A DNA stretch of 46,183 nt, taken from contig JBBSIC010000025.1 in NCBI GenBank assembly GCA_038232275.1, positions 1 through 46,183 on the forward strand, written 5' to 3'. Every line of letters begins with the position of its first letter. Position 1 is the stretch's first letter. The notes under the pieces are model-generated. The model saw nothing but the letters and a program-made list of their open reading frames with translations, was not told where the DNA came from and searched no databases. A program made the position numbers and the translations under genes. Source of the stretch: DATLGB01 sp038232275 (GTDB lineage Bacteria; Actinomycetota; Thermoleophilia; Solirubrobacterales; Solirubrobacteraceae). Below are positions 19,462 to 26,471 of this stretch, piece by piece.

Positions 19462-21048
19462 ATGTCGGGCACGGGGCGTCGGCTCCTGATCTTCGGGTTG
19501 CCGGTGGCCGCGCTTGTCGCCGCCGCCCTCGCCGCCCTGCTGCTGTGGTCCGGCGCGTCGCTCGCGGCCGACCCGTCGGCCCTCGCGCGCGTGCACGTCG
19601 ACGCGTTCGGCGGCACGCTGGTCAGCGCGAAGGCCGAGCGGGCGGACGGGCAACGCGTCGCGCTCGACGTCCGGGGCGGGCGCCTCACCCCGCGGACGCG
19701 GCTCGCGCCGGGCGAGCGCGTGCGGGTCGACGTCGTCGTCCGCCGCCCCGGCGCGGACGCCTGGCTGCTCGGCCGCACCCGCCGCATCCGGCTCGCGGTC
19801 CGCACACCCGTGGCCGAGGTCGCGTCGCCCTATGTGACGCGCGCGGAGGGCGCTCCCGTGCGAGTGCGCTTCACCGGGGCCGTCGCGACCGTCCGCTACC
19901 AGGCCGGCTCCGCGGCCCGCCGGGTATCCGGCACCCGCTCCTCGGTCGCGATCGCAACCGAGGCGGCCGCCGGCACGCTGCGGGTGCGCGCCGCGGCCCG
20001 GCCCTGGGAGCGCCTGGGACCCGCGACCACCGTGCGGTGGTTTCCGAGGAGCTCGAGCCCCGTCGCGCTCATGAGCCCCGCTCCGGGTGCGACCCTGTCG
20101 CCCGCGGACCCGATCCGCCTCACGTTCTCAAAGCCGGTGGCCGAGGTGCTCGGGTCCCAGCGCCCGACGCTCTCCCCCAGCGCGCCTGGCCGCTGGCACA
20201 CCGCGGGGAACTCGCTCGTCTTCACGCCGACGGGCTACGGCGTCGGGTTCGACACGCACGTGAAGGTCCGGCTGCCGAAGGCCGTCGCCGTCGCCTCGGA
20301 GTCCGGCCGCTCGCTGCAGACGACGCGCGAGGTCGACTACACGGTGCCCCCCGGCTCCACCCTGCGGCTGCACGAGCTGCTCGCCGAGGCGGGCTACCTG
20401 CCCCTCGACTTCAAGCCGTCCGGGCCGCCCGTCGCCCGCACCCGCCGCGCCCAGGTCGCTGCGGCCGTCGAGCCGCCCGCCGGCGACTTCAGCTGGCGCT
20501 ACGCGAAAACGCCGCGCGAGCTTCGCCACCTGTGGAACCCCAAGTCCGCGAGCGCGATCACCCGCGGCGCCGTGATGATGTTCCAGGACCGGCACGGGCT
20601 CGACGTCGACGCGATCGCCGGGGCCTCCGTCTGGCACGCGCTCATCGACGACGCGATCAAGAACACGGCGCGCCGCAAGGGCTACAGCTACGTCTACGTC
20701 CATCGCGACCCGCCGCAGCTGCTGACGCTGTGGCACAACGGCCACACCGTCCTCACCTCACCGGGCAACACGGGCGTGCCCGCCGCGCCGACCGACCTCG
20801 GGACCTTCCCGGTCTTCGAGCACCTGCCGGTCACGACCATGAGCGGGAACAACCCCGACGGCTCGCACTACAGCGACCCCGGCATCAAGTGGGTGAGCTA
20901 CTTCAACGGCGGCGACGCCCTGCACGCCTTCAACCGCGCCTCGTTCGGAACGCCGCAGAGCCTCGGGTGCGTCGAGCTGCCCGAGGCGTCGGCAGCCCGC
21001 ATCTATCCCTACACGCCGATCGGCACCCTCGTGACCGTCGAGAACTGA
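19462..21048 (+). CDS. L,D-transpeptidase with peptidoglycan-binding domain
   Basis: This 528-residue exported, membrane-anchored cell-wall enzyme has an N-terminal hydrophobic segment (about 7-32) and two Ig-like regions, the second with FSKPVAEVLGSQRP. A peptidoglycan-binding helix bundle follows (ITRGAVMMFQDRHGLDVDAI), then the YkuD catalytic domain with HAFNRASFG and SLGCVELP. The catalytic Cys503 and the upstream His are intact. It would form 3-3 cross-links in peptidoglycan or attach proteins to it. The ATG at 19462 follows a weak GGGTAG. Confidence 0.9.
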   Translation: MSGTGRRLLIFGLPVAALVAAALAALLLWSGASLAADPSALARVHVDAFGGTLVSAKAERADGQRVALDVRGGRLTPRTRLAPGERVRVDVVVRRPGADAWLLGRTRRIRLAVRTPVAEVASPYVTRAEGAPVRVRFTGAVATVRYQAGSAARRVSGTRSSVAIATEAAAGTLRVRAAARPWERLGPATTVRWFPRSSSPVALMSPAPGATLSPADPIRLTFSKPVAEVLGSQRPTLSPSAPGRWHTAGNSLVFTPTGYGVGFDTHVKVRLPKAVAVASESGRSLQTTREVDYTVPPGSTLRLHELLAEAGYLPLDFKPSGPPVARTRRAQVAAAVEPPAGDFSWRYAKTPRELRHLWNPKSASAITRGAVMMFQDRHGLDVDAIAGASVWHALIDDAIKNTARRKGYSYVYVHRDPPQLLTLWHNGHTVLTSPGNTGVPAAPTDLGTFPVFEHLPVTTMSGNNPDGSHYSDPGIKWVSYFNGGDALHAFNRASFGTPQSLGCVELPEASAARIYPYTPIGTLVTVEN

Positions 21049-21100
21049 GCGGCCGCGAAACGCTGCGCCTCCACGTCGCCGCCGCGGAGGGCGCGCCACA

Positions 21101-21370
21101 TCACGAGAGGACGAGCTGAAGCGCGTGCCCGGTCTCTGCCAGGTCCCGCAGCGGTCCGCCGGCGGACCGCCCGTCGCACATGTGGCGAATCTGCCGATGC
21201 GCCTCGCCCGGGAGGACGGGGTGACCGCCGTGCGACAGATAGTGGCGGACGGAGTGCTCGGCCGCGTCGACGCTGGCCTCGAGGCTCTTGCCCCCGCCTT
21301 GAACGGCGAAGACGCTGGCGCAACTGAATGCCCAGCCGGCTCCGTCGGGACGGTGTGTGACTTCGATCAT
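21101..21370 (-). CDS. Small conserved-looking protein, possible HicB-like fold
   Basis: This 89-residue protein has a good ribosome site, AGGAAG 7 nt before the ATG at 21370. The pattern IEVTHRPDGAGWAFSCAS, then GKSLEASVDAAEHSVRHYL, has the strand-strand-helix rhythm of HicB-like antitoxins, but no HicA partner is next to it and the match is by eye only. It converges with the transpeptidase gene. Confidence 0.55.
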   Translation of the reverse strand: MIEVTHRPDGAGWAFSCASVFAVQGGGKSLEASVDAAEHSVRHYLSHGGHPVLPGEAHRQIRHMCDGRSAGGPLRDLAETGHALQLVLS

Positions 21371-21554
21371 GGGTGTGCTTCCTGGGGAGATGCTGCGGAA
21401 GGGCTTCGCATTGCACCCTCACACGCTGTAATACCCATTAGCGGTACTTCTACCCGGGGCGCCGACGCCCTGTCGATCCTGCGCGGGTCCGGCTCAAGTA
21501 TCGGGAACGGCACGCGCTACCAGCAGCTCGACACCAAGTATCCTACTGTAGTAG

Positions 21555-21560
21555 TATGAT
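21555..21560 (+). promoter_or_regulatory. -10 element TATGAT for a leaderless vapB transcript
   Basis: TATGAT ends 6 nt before the vapB ATG at 21567, so transcription would start at the start codon itself. No Shine-Dalgarno is present. It overlaps a partly symmetric ACTGTAGTAGT run (21545-21555) that could be the VapB operator. A TCGACA at 21528-21533 is a possible -35, though its 21-nt spacing is long. Confidence 0.5.
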
Positions 21561-21566
21561 TCTGCC

Positions 21567-21824
21567 ATGCCGCGTGGGAACCCGTCGCCGAAGCTCGCCA
21601 TCACCGTCGACCCCGACGTCCACGCGCAGGTCGTCGCTGCGGCTGACGAGGACGGCGTGAGCGTCTCGGCCTGGATGACCAGCGCCGCTCGGCGAACGCT
21701 GCTCGTTCGCGACGGCCTCAGCGCGATCGCGGAGTGGGAGTCACAACAGGGCGCCTTGACGGATGCCGAGCTCGCGGCCGCCCGCCGGCGCGTCGCTGCC
21801 GCACTCGGCGATACGGCTCGATGA
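21567..21824 (+). CDS. vapB: Ribbon-helix-helix antitoxin (VapB type)
   Basis: This is an 85-residue antitoxin. The N-terminal KLAITVDPDVHAQVVAAADE.. and SVSAWMTSAARRTLL segments match the strand-helix-helix DNA-binding domain; the C-terminal half (LTDAELAAARRRVAAALG) would wrap the toxin. The stop overlaps the toxin ATG by 4 nt (ATGA). It is likely autoregulated with VapC at the upstream symmetric site. Confidence 0.82.
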   Translation: MPRGNPSPKLAITVDPDVHAQVVAAADEDGVSVSAWMTSAARRTLLVRDGLSAIAEWESQQGALTDAELAAARRRVAAALGDTAR

Positions 21825-22210
21825 GCGCCAGCGTGACCTTCCTCTATGACGCCGGCGTCCTGATCGCCGCCGAGCGCAACGACCGGGACGCGTGGGCCGA
21901 CCACCGGGCGCGGCTCGAGCTCGGGATCGTCCCCGCGACCACGGCCCCCGTCGTCGCCCAGGTCAGCCGCTCCGGCCGACAAGCCCAGCTCCGCCGATTC
22001 CTGCGGGGTTGCGACATCGTCGCCTTCACCCCCGCCCAAGCTCACGCGGTCGGTGCCCTGCTCGGGGCCGCTGGAGCGAGAGACGTCGTCGATGCCCACG
22101 TCGTCCTGGTCGCCGGCGCATCCGCGGCCTGTGTGCTCAGCTCCGACAAAGACGATCTCTCCCCCATATCGGCAACGCTTCCGTCGCCGGTCCGCATCCT
22201 TCCCATCTGA
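21821..22210 (+). CDS. vapC: PIN-domain toxin (VapC type)
   Basis: This is a 129-residue PIN ribonuclease. Acidic residues at the expected places are FLYDAGVLIAAE (first Asp and Glu), ARDVVDAHVVL (third-site Asp pair) and SSDKDDL (fourth acidic cluster). VapC toxins cleave tRNA or rRNA. It is translationally coupled to the antitoxin. The active site appears complete, so the pair could be functional. Confidence 0.85.
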   Translation: MSASVTFLYDAGVLIAAERNDRDAWADHRARLELGIVPATTAPVVAQVSRSGRQAQLRRFLRGCDIVAFTPAQAHAVGALLGAAGARDVVDAHVVLVAGASAACVLSSDKDDLSPISATLPSPVRILPI

Positions 22211-22305
22211 TCGCGAGTCCGCAGAATCGTTCCTCACCCCATGGGCTCGTGCTCTTCTGAGCAGTTGGCAACGCACACCTCGAACCGGCCCCCGGCGCCA
22301 AGGCT

Positions 22306-22629
22306 GTGCGCGACGTGACGTCCAGGATCAGCACGGCGCAACTCGACGCCATGATCGAGGACGCGACGGTCGACTGCTACAACGAGGCCGAGCAGGTCAC
22401 CGGCCTGTTGACGATGATCGAGGACAACCTCGTAACGCCGTTCAAGACCCTGGTTCTGGGAGTCGGTGTCAACGTCGAAAGCGTGGACCTTGCGGACAGC
22501 GGTCAGATCGTCGCCACGTGCTCGCGCGGCGGCCTGCGCCAGGTCATCCCGCTCGTGGATATCCCGCTGCCAACGCCGGCGCCGGAGGGAGCGGAATGGA
22601 TCGAGGCGTATCGGCGCTGGCTGCGATAG
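22306..22629 (+). CDS. CcbP-like calcium-binding family protein
   Basis: This 107-residue acidic protein has the pattern ATVDCYNEAEQVTGLLTMI, EDNLVTPF and RQVIPLVDIPLP, which agrees with the Calci_bind_CcbP family as I remember it. Function in actinobacteria is unknown. The start is GTG 22306 (AAGG upstream) or GTG 22315. No operon partner. Confidence 0.65.
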   Translation: MRDVTSRISTAQLDAMIEDATVDCYNEAEQVTGLLTMIEDNLVTPFKTLVLGVGVNVESVDLADSGQIVATCSRGGLRQVIPLVDIPLPTPAPEGAEWIEAYRRWLR

Positions 22630-22724
22630 GGCCCGTCACCGATGACGAAGACCGCGGAGTCCTGACCGCCGAACCAGCCGGGGCGATGGCGCGCCTCGGA
22701 TGGGGCTCGATCGCCTGACGTCGC

Positions 22725-23708
22725 TCACGAGGTCCCGCGCCCGCTGCGGATCCAAGCGTTCCACAGGGGGTCGATCAACCGCCATCCGGACGGCGCGTCG
22801 GGGTCCGCGATGATGTCTCCCGTGTCGCGCAACGACTTGGCCGCCTTGTCGCTGGCGCCCGGCCGGGTGCCGTGCGTGGCTTGGGCAGCCTTGCCGAGTA
22901 GCTGGACGTCACCGGCCGCGATCGCGCTAAGGGTTCGTCGGTAGGAGACGGGCAGGGCGTCCCAGCGCGCACGGAAGGCGTCCGCGGTCTCGGCGTTGAC
23001 GCTCTCGATGGCGCTTTCCCAGATCTCGTGGTCGGCGGTGCCGGCACGCTGAGTATGGGCCCAGAGATGCGCAGCGAGTTGCATTGCACGCTGCGGATGG
23101 CCGCCGGCGAATTCGAGCAGCGCATCGAGCACGTCTTCGCAGGACCGTCCATCGCGCTCAAAGACGGCGCCGATGTGGTCGGCCAGCGCGTCGTGCGGGA
23201 GGCCGCCCAGCTCGACCGGGGACGCCTGGTCGAAGAACGGGCGCTGGCGGCTCGTGAACGGCTCGCGCATCATCCCCGGGTGGGAGCCGGCGAACACATA
23301 GGCGACCTGATCGCCGTGATGCTGGATCTCCGAGCGGAACGTGGCATCGAGGCTGCCGCCGGCCGCGAGCACGTCCTGAAACTCGTCGAAGACGACAAGG
23401 ACCGTCCCCTCGGCCTTCTCGGCGAGTTTGTGCGGCATGGCCAACCGCTCGAGCAGTGCGGTCTCGCCCGCAGTTACGGGCGCAGCGCCTCCCACCTGGA
23501 CGGAAGCAGGGCCCGCCGAAAGCCGACCGACCGGCTGCAACGTCCGCCGCACGCCGCTGAACCACCGGCGCAGCGGACCCTGAAGCGCGGCGGCGTAAGC
23601 GAACTCGATGCGCGCGGCTATATCCGCGATCGTCAACACGCCGTAGAAGTCGACGTAACCACCGGTGATGCCCTGCCGTTCGGCGTCTCGCAGAAGCCGA
23701 GACACCAA
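22725..23708 (-). pseudogene. Archaeal-type ATPase lacking its P-loop (5'-truncated)
   Basis: The open frame (327 codons from a TTG) begins inside the family's alignment: LVSRLLRDAERQG is normally preceded by the GxxGxGKT/S Walker A loop, and the upstream in-frame sequence shows no such motif. Walker B is present (LVVFDEFQDVL), as are sensor-like FAGSHPGMM and the C-terminal winged-helix part (SYRRTLSAIAAGD..WRLIDPLWNAWI). It is therefore likely a beheaded STAND-like ATPase. The break lies within about 120 bp of the tRNA-Glu attachment scar, suggesting the same rearrangement caused it. Confidence 0.7.
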
Positions 23709-23829
23709 ACCACTGTCCGACGAGCCTCGGCCAATCCCACTTGAGTGCGGAGGAGCGGCAATCGGGACCCAATCCGAAGCGGTCAGAGTCCGAAACCCGG
23801 GCTTCGCTCTACAGAGCGGAATGGAGAGG

Positions 23830-23873
23830 TACCGCTACGGGGATTCGAACCCCGGTTTCCGCCGTGAGAGGGC
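23830..23873 (-). repeat. Duplicated 3' end of tRNA-Glu (attachment-site scar)
   Basis: Forty-four bases repeat the 3' half of the intact tRNA-Glu at 26252-26295, from the anticodon loop to the discriminator base, in the same orientation. Only two positions differ (23838 and 23854), and they are the two partners of one T-stem base pair (49:65), C:G here and G:C in the intact gene. This is the usual scar left by integration at a tRNA gene. Confidence 0.88.
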
Positions 23874-23960
23874 TAACTAACCGAAAACATGTTAGTCCAG
23901 CAAAACAGGTGAAAAGTGGCTCGTAGCAGCATCTTTCGCGAGATACCGGCGGTGACGTTC

Positions 23961-24173
23961 GGTTACTTACGGTTACTCCCGCCCCGCGGTCCGTACCCCG
24001 GTCCGGACAATCCGCGGTCTGAAAATGAGGGGCGCCGAGGACGCCGCGACCCCCTGACCGGGTTTCTCACGGAAACTGCGGGAGGTTCAGCGGCTACTCC
24101 CGGCGACGGGACGTAATAGGCGGTAAGACTCCGGGAACTACCTATCCCCTGCACCCGTACAGGTGGACAGCGC
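23961..24173. repeat. Element-end repeats (GGTTACT motifs and a 17-bp direct repeat)
   Basis: GGTTACT occurs at 23961 and 23971 (10-bp period) and as GGCTACT at 24092. CCGGACAATCCGCGGTC at 24003-24019 recurs exactly at 26157-26173, close to the other end of the element. Apart from these repeats no gene is seen in 23874-24234. They could be integrase or excisionase arm sites; this is inferred only from position. Confidence 0.5.
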
Positions 24174-24234
24174 CGGGCGACTACCGGAACAGCTGGCGGA
24201 CGTGGCGGGTGCCTCTCTTTCGAGGAGGCACCCC

Positions 24235-24492
24235 ATTCCAGCAAGAACAGCCACCGGCGTAGCTGAGCGCACCCGTCAGGATGAACGGGAAGGCTTCGAC
24301 ACCCTGAGCCTTCAGGGCGCCGCCGACTACATCGGCGAGTGGTGCAACGTGCGCTGGATCAGGCGCCAGTGCGAGGAGTTCGCGCTGCCGTCCTTCGTGC
24401 TGAACGGCCGGCGCGTCATCCGACGATCGGACCTCATCGCGTGGGTCGAGGTCTGGGAGCACGCCGAGGAGTCGCGGCGCGCGGTCCGATGA
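24235..24492 (+). CDS. Excisionase-like HTH protein, possible ATT start
   Basis: About 85 residues. The segment LSLQGAADYIG..WIRRQCEEFALPS..GRRVIRRSDLIAWVE fits a MerR/excisionase-type winged helix (HTH_17-like). The frame is open back to GTG 24163 and GTG 24202, but neither has a ribosome site. A perfect AGGAGG (24223-24228) stands 6 nt before an in-frame ATT at 24235, which suggests the rare ATT start. The stop overlaps the next gene by 4 nt (ATGA). Confidence 0.6.
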   Translation: MPARTATGVAERTRQDEREGFDTLSLQGAADYIGEWCNVRWIRRQCEEFALPSFVLNGRRVIRRSDLIAWVEVWEHAEESRRAVR

Positions 24493-25001
24493 CATCGCTC
24501 ACCAACAGCGAGTGCCGCGCGTTGGCGGCTCTCGAACGGCGAGGACAGGCGACCTGCATCCAACTCGCCACGGACCTCGCATGGTCCTACGCGCACACGC
24601 TCGCCTCACTGGAAGCGCTCGCCGCTCGCGGGCTCGTCGCCGACGAACCGCTGCCCGAGGAGACCATCGACTACGAGGCACTGACGCCACAAGGCAAGCC
24701 GGACCTGTACACCTTTCGCGCCTTGGGCGAACGCATGGCTAAGCGCAAGCTCAGCGGCGCTGCGCTGACGGCGCACGAGAAAAAGACGTGCGCAGCGCCG
24801 GCGCCGGAGAAGGGGCACACACGCGCGGCGACCAACCACTCGAAGACCAAGACGCTCGGCGCCATCCCCGGCACCGAGGAGCACCTGGCGACGCTGGCGG
24901 AGGCGTTTCCGTTCAAGGAGGCAGACGGGTCGGTGCCCGAGGCGTTTCGGCCGATGCTCGCGATCACCGCGCACGGTGTGGGGCGTGACGTAAAGCTATA
25001 G
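24489..25001 (+). CDS. Element-encoded winged-helix protein, unknown role
   Basis: This 170-residue protein has an N-terminal segment LTNSECRALAALERRG..LAWSYAHTLASLEALAARGLV that looks like a MarR-like winged helix. The middle is Lys/Thr-rich, and the C-terminus (ETLAEAF-like TLAEAFPFKEADGSVPEAF) is acidic. It is coupled to the excisionase-like gene by ATGA, and a terminator follows 29 nt after the stop. No enzyme motif. Confidence 0.65.
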   Translation: MTSLTNSECRALAALERRGQATCIQLATDLAWSYAHTLASLEALAARGLVADEPLPEETIDYEALTPQGKPDLYTFRALGERMAKRKLSGAALTAHEKKTCAAPAPEKGHTRAATNHSKTKTLGAIPGTEEHLATLAEAFPFKEADGSVPEAFRPMLAITAHGVGRDVKL

Positions 25002-25030
25002 GGCCCTCAAGTCATCCGGCGATACCTAGG

Positions 25031-25063
25031 AGCCCCGGAAGCCTTCCAAAAGCGGCCGGGGCT
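25031..25063 (+). terminator. Rho-independent terminator-like hairpin
   Basis: AGCCCCGG (25031-25038) pairs exactly with CCGGGGCT (25056-25063) around a 17-nt loop, followed by TTCGTCGTT. It ends the two-gene excisionase-like/winged-helix unit. Confidence 0.7.
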
Positions 25064-25108
25064 TTCGTCGTTCTCACGGGCACCGGGCCAAGTGCCGAAG
25101 ACAGGAGA

Positions 25109-25363
25109 ATGAGCCTTCCGCCTCCTCCGCCCGCGCCGTTCCAGGCGACCACGCTTCTCGCCGCTCCTCCGGCGCCGCCCGCCCCGCCTGCGCCGCCCGC
25201 CTCAGATTCTCAGCCCGCACCGCTCATTGACCCTGAGGTCTTGGCCGTTCTGAAGAAGATCGAGAAGTACACCAAGTCCACGTCGACCAATACCGGGATT
25301 CTCGTAATCGTCTTCGTGATTATCCCGCTTCTCGCAGTCCTTGTGATCGCCGGCAACCTGTAG
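25109..25363 (+). CDS. Proline-rich single-pass membrane protein
   Basis: An 84-residue protein: Pro/Ala-rich N-terminal half with APPAPPAPPAPPA, a short helix (PEVLAVLKKIEKYTKSTST) and one membrane helix at the C-terminus (ILVIVFVIIPLLAVLVIAG). GGAGA directly precedes the ATG. Such proteins resemble small phage or ICE membrane proteins. No homologue recalled. Confidence 0.65.
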   Translation: MSLPPPPPAPFQATTLLAAPPAPPAPPAPPASDSQPAPLIDPEVLAVLKKIEKYTKSTSTNTGILVIVFVIIPLLAVLVIAGNL

Positions 25364-25471
25364 AGTTCGCCTCGGCGACTGCCTCCGCTGAGAGAGCCCC
25401 GCCCGTAGACGCGCACCCGGCCGCTCCGGGGAACTGTCTGCTCCGGTTCTCTCAACATCAGGAGGTTCAAG

Positions 25472-25819
25472 ATGCCGACAATCGTCAAGCGCAAGAAGCG
25501 GCTGAAGTTCGACCCGAAGGTTGCTCCGGCGCCGTGGAGCGCGTCCGCGCTCTACCGGCGCAGCCAGGCCAACCGGCGGCTCCTCTTGCTCGAACTCATC
25601 GCGTGGGCGACCTACAAGGCCGAGACGATCAAGACCAAGGAGGAGTTCGAGGCGTTCGAGGCCGAGCTACGTGACGTGCGCTCGAAGCAGTGGGGCGACC
25701 GGCCGTGGTCCGGGGCGACGAAGCCCGAGGCCTACGAGCGACACGTGCTCGACCTCGCCCGCGCCTTCACGTCGAAGCCGGCCTACTGGCCCTATCGCAA
25801 GGTGCCGCCGCTGACTTGA
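25472..25819 (+). CDS. Hypothetical element protein
   Basis: This 115-residue basic protein has AGGAGG 7 nt before its ATG, so translation is likely. The N-terminus is Lys/Arg-rich (VKRKKRLKFDPK), followed by a helical region (RRLLLLELIAWATYKAETIKT). No domain recognised. Confidence 0.65.
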   Translation: MPTIVKRKKRLKFDPKVAPAPWSASALYRRSQANRRLLLLELIAWATYKAETIKTKEEFEAFEAELRDVRSKQWGDRPWSGATKPEAYERHVLDLARAFTSKPAYWPYRKVPPLT

Positions 25820-25858
25820 TTTGTAGCGGGCATGGCGTCCCATTATGGTCGCCGCAGG

Positions 25859-25872
25859 CGAACATGTGTTCG
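25859..25872. promoter_or_regulatory. LexA-type SOS box
   Basis: CGAACATGTGTTCG matches the actinobacterial LexA consensus CGAAC-N4-GTTCG exactly in both half-sites. It lies 27 nt before the ATG of the Lys-rich HTH gene at 25899. The identical 14-mer occurs again at 26376. Confidence 0.75.
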
Positions 25873-25898
25873 CATGAACCGATCGAAGGGGAGACGCC

Positions 25899-26471
25899 AT
25901 GCCCGCAACGAAGAAGCCCGCCGCGAAGACCACGACCAAGAAGCCCGAGGCGCCCACGAAGAAGCCGATCGTCACGAAGGCGCAGCTGACCAAGGCCGCG
26001 AAGCTCCGGGGCGAGGGCGCCACGTGGAACGCGATCCGCGAGGCGACCGGCACCAAGCTCGGCTCCTCCGCCTGGTTCCGCGCGTGGGAGCGCGAGGGAA
26101 TCGCTCACCGCCCGGCGGGAGAACCGAAGGGCTCGGGACGACCTAGGGGACACGCCCCGGACAATCCGCGGTCCGCGGGCGCATCTGGCGCCCTTCAGGA
26201 GCGTTCTCCTAGAACGAGAAAAGCCCCGGATACCGGGGCTTTTCCTTTTGATACCGCTAGGGGGATTCGAACCCCCGTTTCCGCCGTGAGAGGGCGGCGT
26301 CCTAGTCCCCTGGACGATAGCGGCGCGCGCGCTCAAGATAGCAAAGGCCCCCCAGGATTCTGTCCGGTGTCGCTGCGAACATGTGTTCGATGCACTCTGC
26401 ATTGGTACACGCTCGGGTCGCCGATCTCGTCGCCCAAGGGACCAACGATTGCGAGATCGCGCGGCGCCTGA
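25899..26471 (+). CDS. Lysine-rich HTH protein whose frame runs through the tRNA-Glu terminator
   Basis: The first about 90 residues look genuine: a histone H1-like TKKPEAPTKKP tail, then KAQLTKAAKLRGEGATWNAIREATG, a resolvase-like HTH. AAGGGGAG stands 6 nt before the ATG. After about residue 95 the frame continues through the terminator hairpin at 26219 and antisense to tRNA-Glu (GIRTPVSAVRG is the usual artefact of translating a tRNA), ending at 26471. The natural C-terminus was probably lost at the insertion point. SOS control is suggested by the LexA box. Confidence 0.55.
   Translation: MPATKKPAAKTTTKKPEAPTKKPIVTKAQLTKAAKLRGEGATWNAIREATGTKLGSSAWFRAWEREGIAHRPAGEPKGSGRPRGHAPDNPRSAGASGALQERSPRTRKAPDTGAFPFDTARGIRTPVSAVRGRRPSPLDDSGARAQDSKGPPGFCPVSLRTCVRCTLHWYTLGSPISSPKGPTIARSRGA
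26219..26243 (-). terminator. Terminator of tRNA-Glu (bidirectional hairpin)
   Basis: A perfect 11-bp stem AAAAGCCCCGG / CCGGGGCTTTT with loop of 3 lies 9 nt beyond the tRNA 3' end. T-tracts on both strands make it usable in either direction. Confidence 0.85.
26252..26324 (-). tRNA. tRNA-Glu (anticodon CTC)
   Basis: This 73-nt gene has acceptor GCCGCTA/TAGCGGT with a G1:U72 wobble, anticodon stem CCGCC-loop CTCTCAC-GGCGG, T-arm GGGGG-TTCGAAT-CCCCC and discriminator A. CCA is not encoded. Its 3' half is duplicated at 23830. Confidence 0.97.
26376..26389. promoter_or_regulatory. Second LexA-type SOS box
   Basis: The same CGAACATGTGTTCG as at 25859, here ending right before the ATG at 26390 and 52 nt upstream of the tRNA-Glu 5' end on the other strand. 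It could act on the HTH-LAGLIDADG gene (as leaderless transcript from 26390) or on the tRNA promoter. Confidence 0.6.

Larger units (their letters stand above)
23830..26324. mobile_element. Small genomic element inserted at tRNA-Glu, no integrase
   Basis: The limits are the 44-bp tRNA-Glu duplication and the intact tRNA-Glu. The 2.4 kb between them hold an excisionase-like HTH gene, a winged-HTH protein, a Pro-rich single-span membrane protein, an unknown basic protein and a Lys-rich HTH protein, all on the plus strand, plus a 17-bp direct repeat near both ends. No tyrosine or serine recombinase is visible, so it is either a satellite moved in trans or a remnant after deletion. Confidence 0.7.

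Noticed and set aside
23741..23926. Frame reading GIRTPVSAVRG at the att scar
   Set aside because: This peptide is the well-known artefact of translating the 3' half of a tRNA gene.
23916..24116. 66-codon plus-strand frame inside the element end
   Set aside because: No ribosome site, composition follows the repeats, and it covers the GGTTACT and 17-bp repeat motifs.
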